64,000 nucleotides of DNA from Amycolatopsis coloradensis (GTDB lineage Bacteria; Actinomycetota; Actinomycetes; Mycobacteriales; Pseudonocardiaceae): the NCBI RefSeq assembly GCF_037997115.1, contig NZ_CP150484.1, forward strand, positions 4,841,922-4,905,921, read 5' to 3'. The position numbers and the translations under genes were made by a program. Positions 1 through 9,517 of this stretch are shown in pieces. Each line of letters begins with the position of its first letter. Positions within the stretch are counted from its first letter, which is position 1. The notes below the pieces were generated by a model that was not told the DNA's origin, did no database searches, and was given only the letters and a program-made list of their open reading frames with translations.

Positions 1-402
1 CAGCAGCCCGCGATGCGCGGCCGCGAGCAGCCCGGGCTGGAAATCGGTGACACCGTCCGCGAGCGCGCGTTCCAGGTTCAGCGAACCGATCACACGGTCT
101 TCCGCCGCGCCGACCGGCAGCTCCACGAGCCGCGCGGGACGGCGGTGCGCGGGCGAACCTTCGGTGTGCGGACCATCGGGGCAGGCCGGATCGGGCTCGA
201 CGGGGTCGCAGGAGAACCGGCACGCGTCCACCACGTCGACACCGGGCAGCAGACCGGCCAGCGCGCGCACCATCGTCGACTTCGCCGTGCCCTTCTCCCC
301 GCGCACCAGGACCCCGCCGACCGCGGGCGAGATCGAGGAAAGCACCAGCGCCAGGCGCAGATCCGGCATCCCCACAACGGCGGTGAACGGGTACGGCTTC
401 AC
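1..402 (-). CDS. Cobaltochelatase/Mg-chelatase-type AAA+ ATPase subunit, N-terminal part
   Basis: This is the N-terminal 134 codons of a ChlI/BchI-type AAA+ ATPase; the rest lies outside the window. The family drives metal insertion into tetrapyrroles, and beside precorrin genes the likely metal is cobalt. Visible are the opening [13 protein letters not shown] and a Walker A loop GEKGTAKST, followed by the Cys-containing stretch typical of the family ([17 protein letters not shown]). The GTG start at 402 has AGGAG five bases upstream. It is divergent from cobL, with only 59 bases between the two starts, so the two directions probably share a control region. The family assignment is firm; cobalt rather than magnesium is inferred from context. 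Confidence 0.85.
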   Translation of the reverse strand, partial: MKPYPFTAVVGMPDLRLALVLSSISPAVGGVLVRGEKGTAKSTMVRALAGLLPGVDVVDACRFSCDPVEPDPACPDGPHTEGSPAHRRPARLVELPVGAAEDRVIGSLNLERALADGVTDFQPGLLAAAHRGLL

Positions 403-461
403 AGCTCTCCTGTCGTCGACGACCTCTGGCCGATCATCGCATAGGAAATCCGTCATCTACC

Positions 462-1601
462 GTGACCGAGGTGCGCGAAAAATCACCCCTGACGGTCGTC
501 GGGATCGGGGCCGACGGCTGGCCCGGCCTGTCCGAGCGGGCCAAGGAAGCACTGCTCGGCGCCGACGTGGTCGTGGGCTCGCCGCGTCAGCTCGCGTACC
601 TGCCCGCCGGGATGAAAAGCGAACCCTGGCCCAGCCCGCTCCTTCCCGGCCTGGACGCCTTCCTCGCCGAGCGGGAAGGCCGTGTCTGCGTGCTGGCCAG
701 CGGCGATCCCCTGCTGTCCGGCATCGGCACGACGCTGATCCAGCGCGGCTACGACGTCGAGGTCCTGCCCGCGCTCTCCTCGGTCACGCTCGCCCGCGCG
801 AAACTCGGCTGGCCGGCGGAGGAGACCGAAGTGGTCACCGTCGTCGGCCGCGCGATCGGCAGGGTGAACCGCGTACTCACGCCCGGCCGGAAGATCCTCG
901 TCCTCGGCGCGAACGCCGAAGACCTCCTTGACCTGCTCAAAGCCCGCGGTTACGGCAAAAGCCGCGTCACCGCGCTCTCCGACCTCGGCGGCCCGGACGA
1001 GCGTGTGGGCCCCGGCACGCTGACCGTGTTCGCCATCGAGGCCGACGGAACCGCGCTGCCGCTGACCGGCCTCCCTGACGACGCCTTCGAGCACGACGGG
1101 CAGCTCACCAAACGCGACCTCCGCGCGTCCGCGCTGGCCAGGCTCGCGCCGACACCCGGCGAACTGCTGTGGGACGTCGGCGCGGGTGCGGGCAGCGTCG
1201 GTATCGAGTGGTCCCGTGTGCATCCGCTGAACCGGGCGATCGCGATCGAACGGTCGCCCGAGCGAGCCGCCAGGATCACCCGGAACGCGCACGCTCTCGG
1301 CGTCCCGGAACTCGACGTGGTGATCGGAGCGGCACCGGAAGCCCTCGAAGGGCTGAGCAGGCCGCATGCCATCTTCCTCGGTGGCGGGCTGACCGTGCCC
1401 GGTGTGCTGGACGCCTGCCTGGCGACCGGCGCGCGGATCGTCGCGCACGGCGTGACCCTCGAATCCGAACAGCTGCTGGCCCGCGCGTACGGCGAGCACG
1501 GCGGGGAGCTGGTCCGCGTCGCCGTCGAACAGGCGGCGCCGCTGGGCGGATTCACCGGCTGGACCCCGGCGCGAGCCGTGACCCAATGGAGCAAACCGTG
1601 A
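462..1601 (+). CDS. cobL: Precorrin-6Y C5,15-methyltransferase (decarboxylating), CbiE-CbiT fusion
   Basis: Bifunctional enzyme of aerobic cobalamin synthesis: it methylates precorrin-6Y at C5 and C15 and removes the acetate side chain at C12, giving precorrin-8. The N-terminal half (about residues 8-200) is the CbiE methyltransferase, with VVGIGADGWPGL and SGDPLLSGIG. The C-terminal half (about 215-379) is CbiT, with the SAM-binding glycine loop LLWDVGAGAGSVGIEW. At 379 residues it has a normal length for the fused form. It starts with GTG at 462 with no strong ribosome-binding site. Its stop overlaps the start of cobM (GTGA), so the two are probably translationally coupled. Confidence 0.95.
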   Translation: MTEVREKSPLTVVGIGADGWPGLSERAKEALLGADVVVGSPRQLAYLPAGMKSEPWPSPLLPGLDAFLAEREGRVCVLASGDPLLSGIGTTLIQRGYDVEVLPALSSVTLARAKLGWPAEETEVVTVVGRAIGRVNRVLTPGRKILVLGANAEDLLDLLKARGYGKSRVTALSDLGGPDERVGPGTLTVFAIEADGTALPLTGLPDDAFEHDGQLTKRDLRASALARLAPTPGELLWDVGAGAGSVGIEWSRVHPLNRAIAIERSPERAARITRNAHALGVPELDVVIGAAPEALEGLSRPHAIFLGGGLTVPGVLDACLATGARIVAHGVTLESEQLLARAYGEHGGELVRVAVEQAAPLGGFTGWTPARAVTQWSKP

Positions 1602-2359
1602 CAGTGCACTTCATCGGCGCGGGTCCCGGCGCGGCCGACCTCATCACCGTGCGGGGCCGTGACCTGCTCGGCCGCTGCGAAACCTGCCTGTACCCCGGGA
1701 GCATGACACCGACAGCGCTCTTGGAGTACTGCCCGGACGACGCGGTGCTCGTCGACACCGCGAACCTCGACCTGCCCGCGATCGTCGAGCGCATGGTCGA
1801 GGCCCACGAGAAGGGCCACGAGATCGCGCGGCTCTGTTCCGGCGACCCGTCGATCTACAGCGCCGTCGCCGAGCAGATGCGCCGCCTCGACGCGGCAGGA
1901 GTTCCCTACGACGTCACGCCGGGGGTGCCCGCGTTCGCCGCCGCGGCCGCGCTGCTCAAGCGTGAACTGACCGTGCCCGAGGTCGGCCAGAGCCTGGTCG
2001 TCACGCGGGCACAGGCCCGGTCGACCGCCATGCCACCGGGGGAAACGCTGGCGAACTTCGCGCGCACCGGCACCACCCTCGCGCTGCATCTGGCGATCAA
2101 CCGCGTCGAGCAGGTAGTCGACGAATTGCGGCCGTTCTACACCGACGACTGCCCGGCGGCGGTGGTGGCGCTGGCGAGTCAGCCCGGTGAGCAGGTGCTG
2201 CGCGGCACCCTCGGCACCATCGCCGCCCAGTCCCGTGCGGCCGGGATCAGCCGCGCGGCGATGATCTTCGTCGGACAAGTCCTTGCCGCCGAAGGGTTTC
2301 CCGACAGTTTCCTGTACTCGGCCACCCGAGATCGCGCCAACCAACCGGAGTCGCTGTGA
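1598..2359 (+). CDS. cobM: Precorrin-4 C11-methyltransferase
   Basis: SAM-dependent methylation of precorrin-4 at C11 in aerobic cobalamin synthesis. Signature strings are HFIGAGPGAADLITVRG at the N terminus, LCSGDPSIYSA and TPGVPAFAAAAA. I chose GTG 1598 because it overlaps the cobL stop (GTGA), has GGAG six bases upstream, and gives the usual TVHFIGAGPG start. An in-frame ATG at 1586 would add four residues. The stop overlaps the next gene, again by GTGA. The length of about 253 residues is normal. Confidence 0.95.
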   Translation: MTVHFIGAGPGAADLITVRGRDLLGRCETCLYPGSMTPTALLEYCPDDAVLVDTANLDLPAIVERMVEAHEKGHEIARLCSGDPSIYSAVAEQMRRLDAAGVPYDVTPGVPAFAAAAALLKRELTVPEVGQSLVVTRAQARSTAMPPGETLANFARTGTTLALHLAINRVEQVVDELRPFYTDDCPAAVVALASQPGEQVLRGTLGTIAAQSRAAGISRAAMIFVGQVLAAEGFPDSFLYSATRDRANQPESL

Positions 2360-3351
2360 AGAACCTGCGCTGGGGCCTGCTGGCCGCCGGGACCATCGCC
2401 GCCGAGTTCGCGGCGGGCGTCGATGAGAGCGAACACGGTGTCCTCGAAGCCGTCGCCGCGCGATCCGGTGACCGGGCGGCCGAGTTCGCGAGCCGCTTCG
2501 AGATCCCGAAATGCTATGGCGCGTACGAAGACCTGCTCGCCGATCCGGACGTCGACGCGATCTACATCTCGACGCCGCATCCGCTGCACGGCGAATGGGC
2601 GATCCGCGCGGCCGAAGCGGGCAAGCACATCCTGTGCGAGAAGCCGCTGACGATGTCCGTCGCCGAGGCGGAGAAGGTCATCGAGGCCGCCCGCGCCAAC
2701 GACGTCTTCCTCATGGAGGCGTTCATGTACCGGCTGCATCCGCAGATCCGGCGGCTGGCCGAGCTGATCTCATGCGGCGCCATCGGCGAGGTCCGCGCCG
2801 TGGACGTCACCTTCAGCTACCACTTCGCCGTACCCCGGCTCATCGATCCCGCGCTGGGTGGTGGCGGGATCTTCGACGTCGGCTGTTACTGCACGTCACT
2901 CGCGCGGCTGGTCTCGCAGGCGGCGACCGGGCAGGACGTCGTCGAGCCCGAAGAGGTGCTCGGGATGGCGAGGCTCGACGAGAACGGCGTCGACGAGGTC
3001 GCGTTCGGGCTGCTGCGGCTGCCGGGCGGGATCCTCGCGCAGCTGGCCTGCGGCTTCCAGCTGACGCAGGACGACCACATCCGCGTGTACGGCTCGGAAG
3101 GGCAGCTGTACGTGCCGAAACCCGCGTGGATCCACGAAATGCGCAAGCCCAAGACGTCGCAGATCATCCTCACGCCGGAAGGTGGCGAACCTGAGGCGAT
3201 CGAAGTCGAAGCGACTCAAGGCCTCTTCGCTCGCGAAGCCGACCACGTCGCCACGCACCTCGAAGACCGCCAGGCGCCCGAACTCACCTGGGCGGAGACG
3301 CTCGCGAATCTGCGCACGCTGGAACGGTGGCGCGAGGCTGTGGCCCGATGA
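2356..3351 (+). CDS. Gfo/Idh/MocA-family NAD(P)-dependent oxidoreductase
   Basis: A 331-residue dehydrogenase. The N-terminal Rossmann domain begins WGLLAAGTIAAEFA and carries the family motif EKPLTMSVAEAEKV near residue 95; the C-terminal alpha/beta domain follows. Closest in type to dihydrodiol and sugar dehydrogenases. The substrate cannot be read from sequence. It overlaps cobM by GTGA and cobK by ATGA, so it is translated as part of the cob operon, yet no precorrin step is known for this family. It is either a passenger that came to lie inside the operon or an accessory reductase. Confidence 0.85.
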   Translation: MKNLRWGLLAAGTIAAEFAAGVDESEHGVLEAVAARSGDRAAEFASRFEIPKCYGAYEDLLADPDVDAIYISTPHPLHGEWAIRAAEAGKHILCEKPLTMSVAEAEKVIEAARANDVFLMEAFMYRLHPQIRRLAELISCGAIGEVRAVDVTFSYHFAVPRLIDPALGGGGIFDVGCYCTSLARLVSQAATGQDVVEPEEVLGMARLDENGVDEVAFGLLRLPGGILAQLACGFQLTQDDHIRVYGSEGQLYVPKPAWIHEMRKPKTSQIILTPEGGEPEAIEVEATQGLFAREADHVATHLEDRQAPELTWAETLANLRTLERWREAVAR

Positions 3352-4091
3352 AGCTGCTGATCCTGGGCGGCACCGGCGAAGCACGCGAGCTCGCGAAGGC
3401 CCTCGTGGCGCGCGGCGAGCACGTCGTGTCCTCACTCGCGGGCCGCGTCGCGCGCCCGAAGCTGCCCGACGGCGAGACCCGCGTCGGCGGCTTCGGCGGC
3501 CCGGCGGGTCTCGCGCGCTGGCTGACCGAGAACGACGTCGACGCGGTGATCGACGCCACGCATCCCTTCGCCGAACGCATCGGCTCGAACGCGGCCATCG
3601 CGGCGGGGGAAACGGGTACACCGCTGCTCAGGCTCGCCAGGCCCGGCTGGACCGAACAGCCCGGCGACACCTGGCACTGGGCCGACGACCTCGACCACGC
3701 CGCGCGGCTGCTCCCGGCGCTCGGCGAACGCGTGTTCCTCACCAGTGGACGCCAAGGGCTCGCCGCCTTCGCCGGGCTGGACCTCTGGTTCCTGATCCGC
3801 TGCGTCGACCCGCCCGAGGTGCCGCTCCCCCGCCGTCACGAAATCCTGCTGGACCGCGGGCCGTACACGGTGGAGAAGGAACGCGCGCTCATGGAACGGC
3901 ACGGCGTCGAGGTCCTCGTCACCAAGGACAGCGGCGGCGAGATGACCGCGGCGAAGCTCACGGCGGCCCGCGGGCTCGGCCTCCCGGTGGTCGTCGTCCA
4001 GCGGCCGCGGCGACCGGAAACGGCCAGCGTAACGACAGTTCAGGGCGCCATAACCTGGTTGAGCGGCACGGTGAAGGGCAGCCCTGCGTAA
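3348..4091 (+). CDS. cobK: Precorrin-6A reductase
   Basis: NADPH-dependent reduction of the macrocycle of precorrin-6A to precorrin-6B (dihydro-precorrin-6A), the substrate of CobL. The N-terminal dinucleotide fold is LLILGGTGEARELAKAL, and the CobK/CbiJ motif DATHPFAERI lies near residue 72. The ATG at 3348 overlaps the preceding stop (ATGA); an in-frame upstream GTG is less likely. It is the last gene of the cob operon. The length of 247 residues is typical. Confidence 0.93.
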   Translation: MKLLILGGTGEARELAKALVARGEHVVSSLAGRVARPKLPDGETRVGGFGGPAGLARWLTENDVDAVIDATHPFAERIGSNAAIAAGETGTPLLRLARPGWTEQPGDTWHWADDLDHAARLLPALGERVFLTSGRQGLAAFAGLDLWFLIRCVDPPEVPLPRRHEILLDRGPYTVEKERALMERHGVEVLVTKDSGGEMTAAKLTAARGLGLPVVVVQRPRRPETASVTTVQGAITWLSGTVKGSPA

Positions 4092-4111
4092 GCCGTTCGG
4101 ACCAGACCCGT

Positions 4112-4117
4112 TAGCGT
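4112..4117 (+). promoter_or_regulatory. Possible -10 box of a leaderless emb transcript
   Basis: TAGCGT sits exactly seven bases before the ATG at 4125, so transcription could begin at the start codon. There is no Shine-Dalgarno sequence before this ATG. The 33 bases after cobK would then be a promoter rather than an operon spacer. No good -35 box is visible. Confidence 0.35.
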
Positions 4118-4124
4118 TGCGCCG

Positions 4125-7100
4125 ATGCGTCTGATCGCTGTCACGCTGGGGTTGCTGTCCGCCTTGTGCGCGTTGGCTTTCCCCTTCCTGCCGGTGGTGC
4201 AGGACACAGCGGAGGTCGTCTGGCCAACGGGCGGCGACACCCGCTCCGTCAACGCGCCCTTGACCGGGTACTGGGCGCAGGATCTGCGCGTCGACCTGCC
4301 GTGCACGACCGTCCGGTCGCTGGACGCGCGTTCGCAGGGCCAGGCGCTGTTGTTCTCCACCGTGCCCGACGGCCGCACCGACCCGCGCGCGGGCAAGGGC
4401 GTCGGCCTGCAACTGCGGATCGACAACGGCGTGCTGCTCGCCTCCAGCCAGGGTCAGCAGATCGTGCAGCAGCCCCTCCCGGAGAAGAACTGCGACGTCA
4501 AGCTCCGTGCGGACGCGAACCAGATGACGGTGACCGTCGCCGAGACCGTGGTGTTCCACGCCGAGGGCGACGTCCGGCCGCGGCTGGTCGGGATCTACTC
4601 CTCGATCAACGCGGCCAAGGACCCGATCGCCGGCCTGCACGTCTCGGTCGTCCCGGACACCCGCTACCAGACTTCGCCGACCGTGTGGAAGTGGATCATC
4701 GGCGTCATCGCGGCGCTGTCGTTCATCGGCTGCCTGATCGCGGTGTGGCGGATGGACTCCGGCTTCGCCCGCCGCGCGCCGCGCTGGGCGCCGGTCGGCT
4801 GGTGGCGGCTGACCGCCCGCGACGCGACGGTGATCATCGCGCTCGGCGCGTGGGTCTTCATCGGCCCGGTCACCTCGGACGACGGCTACATCCTCACGAT
4901 GTCGAGAGTGGCCGAAGAGACCGGCTACCTGACGAACTACCACCGCTGGTTCGGGGTCGCCGAGGCGCCGTTCGGCTGGTTCTACCACGTGTACCAGCTG
5001 ATGGCGCACGTCAGCACGGTGCCGCCGTGGATCCGGCTCCCGTCGTTCCTGCTCGGCGTGCTGAGCTGGCTGCTGATCAGCCGCGAGGTCATGCCGCGCC
5101 TGGGCACGCAGGTCCGCACGAGCCGCGCCGCGGGCTGGGCCGCCGCCGCGGTCTTCCTGGTCTGGTGGATGCCGTTCAACAACGGTGTCCGGCCCGAACC
5201 GGTCGCCGCGCTGGGCTCGCTGCTGGCGATCTGCGCCGTCGAACGCGCGCTGGTGACCCGCCGTCTGCTGCCGTTGTGCCTCGGGCTGACCGCCGCCGGG
5301 TTCACCCTGGCCGCGACGCCGACCGGGCTGATCGCGGTCGCGCCGTTCCTGGTCGCCGCGCGCCCGCTGTACAAACTGGTCCGCCAGCGCGCCGAGAACG
5401 GCTGGCTGCCGGTGCTCGCGCCGGTGCTGGCCGCCGGGCTGCTGGTGCTGGTCGTGGTGTTCGCCGACCAGACCTTCGCCACCGTGCAGGAGGCGACCCG
5501 GATCCGCACCCTGGTCGGCCCGAACCTGTCGTGGTTCCAGGAACTCGCGCGCTACCAGCTGCTGTTCGAAAGCCTGCCGGACGGCTCCGTGCCACGCCGG
5601 TTCCCCGTGCTGCTGGTGCTGCTGTGCACCGGGACCTGCCTGGTGGTGCTGCTGCGCCGCGGCCGGATCCCCGGCGCCGCGCTCGGCCCCAGCCGCCGCC
5701 TGATCGGCACGGTCGCGCTGTTCTTCCTGCTGCTGGCGCTGACCCCGACCAAATGGACGCACCACTTCGGCGCGTTCGCCGCGGTCGGCGCGGCCATGGC
5801 GGCGTTGACCGCGCTGGCGACCAGCTCGACGGTGCTGCGGTCACGGCGTAACCGGGCGGCGTTCCTCGCCGGGCTGCTCGTGGTCGGCGCGCTGGCCGCG
5901 ACCGGGCCCAACTCGTACTGGTTCGTCTCGAAACTCGGCGTGCAGTGGACGGCGGTGGCGCCGTCGATCGGCGGGATCCCGCTGTCGACGATCCTGCTGA
6001 TCGCGGCCGCGATCTCCGGGGTGTACGCGTTCGTGGAGAACGTCCGCGCGCACCGGCCAGGTCTTCAGGCGGGACCGCAGGAGGGGCGGAGCCGGTCGCT
6101 GCGGCTCGGTTCGCTCTCGCTGGTGGTCGTCTGCGGTCTGATGGCCACGGGCGAATTCGTCAGCATGGCGTGGGCGATCCACAACCAGCAGGGTTCCTAC
6201 AGCCTCGGCGCCGCGAACTTCGGGCACCTGTTCGGCAAGAGCTGCAACCTCTCCGACCACGTGATGGTGGAACGCGACGCCGCGACCAGCATCCTGCGGG
6301 CCCAGTCCGAACAGCGGACGGTGCCGGTGAAGAAGGAGGAGCCGCCCGCCGGGCAGACCCCGCCGCCGCTGCCCGATCCCGAGCAGGACAACGGCCGGGT
6401 GCAGACCGGGTTCCACACCCGCGCGATCGACGACAAGGATCCGCTGGCCGAGCCGCCGCACGGCTTCAAACCCGACGAAGTCCCGATGTGGAGCAGCTTC
6501 CTCGACCCCGAGACGCGGGCCGGGCGGCTGCGCAGCGACTGGTACGCCCTCTCCGAAAAGCCGGCCGACGGCCAGATCGTGGTCGCCACCGCGGGCGCGG
6601 CCCGGCGCCCGACGTCGGTCAGCCTCGACTACGGCGTGAACACCAGCGAAGGCGTGAAGGTCGTCCGCAGCCAGTTCGTGCTGCCGCCCGGCGCCGGGAC
6701 CAACGGCTGGAACGACACCCGGATCAACCTGCGCGACCTCCCGGCCGAGACGACGTCCGTGCGGATCAACATCGTCGACAACGACCTCACCGAGGACGGC
6801 TGGATCGCCGCGTCCGCGCCGCGCGTGCCGACGTTCACCACGCTGACCGAAAAGATCGCGGGCAAGCAGGTGTACATCGACTGGCCCGCGTCGTTCGTCT
6901 ACCCGTGCGTGCAGCCGGTGACCTCGCACGACGGCATCTCGAAGGTGCCGGACTACCGGATCACCCCCGGCGCCGTCGCCGACGAGGCGAACTGGGCGTC
7001 CAGCACCAACGGCGGCCCGATCGGCTGGCTCGAAGAGGTCGCGGCCGAACCCGAGGTGCCCAGCTACCTGATCGGCCAGCCGAGCCAGTCCTGGGGCCAG

Positions 7101-7229
7101 CTGCTGCAGGTGGAACCCTTCACCGAGGGGATCGCGCCGACCATCGTCCACGGCGAGAAGGTCGTCCCCGGCTGGTGGTCGCCGGGTCCGGGACCGCGGC
7201 AGCCGAACGGCAAGGACCCGACCCGCTAG
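4125..7229 (+). CDS. EmbC-like arabinosyltransferase (GT-C fold)
   Basis: A large (1034 residues) polytopic membrane enzyme of the EmbA/B/C family. The family transfers arabinose from decaprenyl-phospho-arabinose to cell-wall arabinan and is the ethambutol target in mycobacteria. The order is: an N-terminal membrane anchor, an external beta domain (about 25-185), about a dozen membrane segments (about 190-690) with the acidic external loop GPVTSDDGYILTMSR near residue 250, and a large external C-terminal half containing a carbohydrate-binding-like domain. The Asp pair in that loop matches the GT-C catalytic motif. It is a single copy here, whereas mycobacteria have three adjacent emb genes. 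A perfect hairpin follows the stop. Confidence 0.93.
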   Translation: MRLIAVTLGLLSALCALAFPFLPVVQDTAEVVWPTGGDTRSVNAPLTGYWAQDLRVDLPCTTVRSLDARSQGQALLFSTVPDGRTDPRAGKGVGLQLRIDNGVLLASSQGQQIVQQPLPEKNCDVKLRADANQMTVTVAETVVFHAEGDVRPRLVGIYSSINAAKDPIAGLHVSVVPDTRYQTSPTVWKWIIGVIAALSFIGCLIAVWRMDSGFARRAPRWAPVGWWRLTARDATVIIALGAWVFIGPVTSDDGYILTMSRVAEETGYLTNYHRWFGVAEAPFGWFYHVYQLMAHVSTVPPWIRLPSFLLGVLSWLLISREVMPRLGTQVRTSRAAGWAAAAVFLVWWMPFNNGVRPEPVAALGSLLAICAVERALVTRRLLPLCLGLTAAGFTLAATPTGLIAVAPFLVAARPLYKLVRQRAENGWLPVLAPVLAAGLLVLVVVFADQTFATVQEATRIRTLVGPNLSWFQELARYQLLFESLPDGSVPRRFPVLLVLLCTGTCLVVLLRRGRIPGAALGPSRRLIGTVALFFLLLALTPTKWTHHFGAFAAVGAAMAALTALATSSTVLRSRRNRAAFLAGLLVVGALAATGPNSYWFVSKLGVQWTAVAPSIGGIPLSTILLIAAAISGVYAFVENVRAHRPGLQAGPQEGRSRSLRLGSLSLVVVCGLMATGEFVSMAWAIHNQQGSYSLGAANFGHLFGKSCNLSDHVMVERDAATSILRAQSEQRTVPVKKEEPPAGQTPPPLPDPEQDNGRVQTGFHTRAIDDKDPLAEPPHGFKPDEVPMWSSFLDPETRAGRLRSDWYALSEKPADGQIVVATAGAARRPTSVSLDYGVNTSEGVKVVRSQFVLPPGAGTNGWNDTRINLRDLPAETTSVRINIVDNDLTEDGWIAASAPRVPTFTTLTEKIAGKQVYIDWPASFVYPCVQPVTSHDGISKVPDYRITPGAVADEANWASSTNGGPIGWLEEVAAEPEVPSYLIGQPSQSWGQLLQVEPFTEGIAPTIVHGEKVVPGWWSPGPGPRQPNGKDPTR

Positions 7230-7235
7230 TGGGCT

Positions 7236-7278
7236 GAAAGCGTCCTTCACCGCATCAGACGCGGTGAAGGACGCTTTC
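7236..7278. terminator. Perfect 18-bp hairpin between convergent genes
   Basis: The arms (7236-7253 and 7261-7278) pair without mismatch around a 7-base loop, between the stops of the emb-like gene and helR. There is no T-run, as is usual in high-GC actinobacteria. The first 14 bases of the left arm (GAAAGCGTCCTTCA) recur at 7296-7309 inside the 3' end of helR. Confidence 0.75.
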
Positions 7279-7286
7279 GTCACGTC

Positions 7287-9464
7287 TCATGCGGGGAAAG
7301 CGTCCTTCAGCGCCTCCGGCAGCTCCCCTTCGTACAGGACGCCGAGCCGCTGCGTAGCGCGCGTGAGCGCGACGTACAGCTCAGCGGCACCGCGCGGGCC
7401 GTCGGCGAGGATCCGCTCCGGGTCCACGACGAGGACGGCGTCGAACTCGAGCCCCTTCGTCTCCGAGGCGGGCACTGTGCCCGGCACCCCGGGCGGGCCG
7501 ATCACGACGCTGGTGCCTTCACGCCCGGCTTCGTCCTTGACGAACTCCTCGATGGCGCCCGCCAGCGAATCCGCGTCGACCTGCCGTGCCCACGGACGGA
7601 CCCCGTTGGACCGGACCGACTCCGGTGCCCGGACCTCGGGCGCGAACTCGGCGAGCACCGACGCGGCGACGGCCATGATCTCCGCCGGGGTGCGGTAGTT
7701 CACCGTCAGCGACCGGTAGACCCAGCGGCCCGGCACGTACGGCCTCAGCATCGCGTCCCACGATCGCGCCCCGGCCTCGGACCGGCGCTGCGCCAGATCG
7801 CCGACGACGGTGAACGACCGGTTGGGACAGCGCCGCATCAGCACCCGCCAGTCCATTTCGGACAGTTCCTGCGCCTCGTCGACCACGACGTGCCGGTACG
7901 TCCAGTCCCGATCGGCGGAGGCGCGTTCGACGAGGCTGCGCGTGTCGTGCTCCACGAACCGGTCGGCGAGTTCGTCGGCGAAGAGCAGGTTCTCCGCCGA
8001 CAGCATGACGTCCTCGTCCATCTCCTCGCGGTCGAGCTTCATCGTGTCGAGCACACCTTCGGCGTACTCGGCCTCGGCCTTCTTCTCCCGAGCCAGCGCC
8101 TTCTCCGCCGCCTCGTCCGCCGCCTTGTCGCGGCCGAGCAGGTCGACGAGTTCGTCGAGCAGCGGCATGTCCGACACCGTCCAGGCTTCCCCGTCGGCGC
8201 GCAGCAACGCCTGGTCGGCCCCCGCCGCGCGAAGCCGTTCCGAGGACGAGAGAAGCGAGCCCAGCAGGCTTTCGGGCGTCAGGATCGGCCAGAGCTCGTC
8301 GAGCGCGGTGGTGAACGTCTCGCTCTCCGCCAGTTCCTTCAGCAAATCCTTCCGCAGCCGCTCCCATTCGTCGCGGTCGTCCCGGCTGAGCCAGCCGCGG
8401 CCGATCCGCGCGATCGCCCGCTCCGTCAGGACGTACGTGACGATGTCGGTGAACGTCCCCCGCGCCTCGTTGTGCGGCAGACCGCTCTTGCGCGCCTCGT
8501 CCCTGGCCCATTCCGCGGTCTCGGCGTCGATCCGCACGGTGACGTCGGCGAGGTCGATCAGCACCGGCTCCTCCGGCAGCCGCTGGCGATCGGCGACGGC
8601 GGCCTTGAGGACGTCCAGCATCTTCAGCGAACCCTTGAGCCGGGTGGCTTCCGGCCCGTCCTCGGCGGTGACGTGCTTGCCGGGGACGAAATCGCCGGTG
8701 GTCATGAACACCACATCGGTCTCGCCCAAGGACGGCAGGACCCGGCCGATATGGTGCAGGAACGCCGGATTCGGCCCGACCACGAGCACGCCGTGGCGTT
8801 CCATCCGCTCGCGCTGGGTGTAGAGCAGGTACGCGACGCGGTGCAGCGCCACCACGGTCTTCCCGGTACCCGGCCCACCTTCGATCACCAGCACCCCGGG
8901 GTGCTCGTGCCGGATGATCTCGTCCTGTTCGGCCTGGATCGTCGCGACGATGTCACGCATCCCCTCGCCGCGCGGCGCGTTGACGGCCGCGAGCAGCGCC
9001 GCGTCACCCTCCGCGTCGCCGCCGGGACGGCCGAACATCTCGTCGGTGAACCCGAGCAGCTCACGTCCGTGCGTGTGGAACTGGCGGCGACGGCGCATCT
9101 TCTCCGGCGTCGCCGCGGTCGCGGTGTAGAACGGGCGGGCGGCGGGTGCCCGCCAGTCGAGCAGCACCGGCTCGTAGTCGTTCTCCTCGTCGAAGAGCCC
9201 GATACGGCCGATGTACGAGGTCTCCCCCGCGAGACTGTCCAGCCTGCCGAAGCACAGCCCGTTGTCGACGACGTCCAGCCGCCGCGACTCCCTGGCCAGC
9301 GCCCGCACCTCGACGTCGCGTTCCATGGCCGTCCCGCCGGTTCCGCCCAGCGCCGCCTGGAACTCCCCCTTCACCCGCGCGCGTTCGGCGTCCAGGCGCG
9401 TGTAGAGCCCGGCGACGTATTCGCGTTCGGACCGCAACTCTTCTTCATGACCCTGAGTTGACAC
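7287..9464 (-). CDS. helR: HelD/HelR-type RNA polymerase-associated ATPase
   Basis: A 725-residue UvrD-like P-loop ATPase of the HelD family, which dissociates stalled RNA polymerase. The actinobacterial HelR branch displaces rifamycins from the polymerase. Visible are the N-terminal helical arm, Walker A EGGPGTGKTVVALHR near residue 200, the helicase motif VVDEAQELSEMDW, and C-terminal motifs VNYRTPAEIM and LYVALTRATQRLGVLYEG. I chose GTG 9464 (VSTQGHEEEL) with GGGAG just upstream; the frame stays open further upstream. The RAE-like palindrome 54 bases upstream supports HelR rather than a generic HelD. It is convergent with the emb-like gene. Confidence 0.85.
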   Translation of the reverse strand: MSTQGHEEELRSEREYVAGLYTRLDAERARVKGEFQAALGGTGGTAMERDVEVRALARESRRLDVVDNGLCFGRLDSLAGETSYIGRIGLFDEENDYEPVLLDWRAPAARPFYTATAATPEKMRRRRQFHTHGRELLGFTDEMFGRPGGDAEGDAALLAAVNAPRGEGMRDIVATIQAEQDEIIRHEHPGVLVIEGGPGTGKTVVALHRVAYLLYTQRERMERHGVLVVGPNPAFLHHIGRVLPSLGETDVVFMTTGDFVPGKHVTAEDGPEATRLKGSLKMLDVLKAAVADRQRLPEEPVLIDLADVTVRIDAETAEWARDEARKSGLPHNEARGTFTDIVTYVLTERAIARIGRGWLSRDDRDEWERLRKDLLKELAESETFTTALDELWPILTPESLLGSLLSSSERLRAAGADQALLRADGEAWTVSDMPLLDELVDLLGRDKAADEAAEKALAREKKAEAEYAEGVLDTMKLDREEMDEDVMLSAENLLFADELADRFVEHDTRSLVERASADRDWTYRHVVVDEAQELSEMDWRVLMRRCPNRSFTVVGDLAQRRSEAGARSWDAMLRPYVPGRWVYRSLTVNYRTPAEIMAVAASVLAEFAPEVRAPESVRSNGVRPWARQVDADSLAGAIEEFVKDEAGREGTSVVIGPPGVPGTVPASETKGLEFDAVLVVDPERILADGPRGAAELYVALTRATQRLGVLYEGELPEALKDAFPA

Positions 9465-9517
9465 AGACTCCCATTTCACCAGGTTTCGGCTACGGCGAGT
9501 GAGTTTGAGGCATGACC

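Noticed and set aside
403..461. Cobalamin riboswitch before the cob genes
   Set aside because: Only 59 bases separate the divergent starts, far too short for a cobalamin riboswitch, and no B12-box-like sequence is seen.
950..7283. Long antisense reading frames opposite the cob and emb genes
   Set aside because: They are Arg/Gly/Gln/His-rich low-complexity frames typical of the reverse strand of high-GC genes and show no domains.
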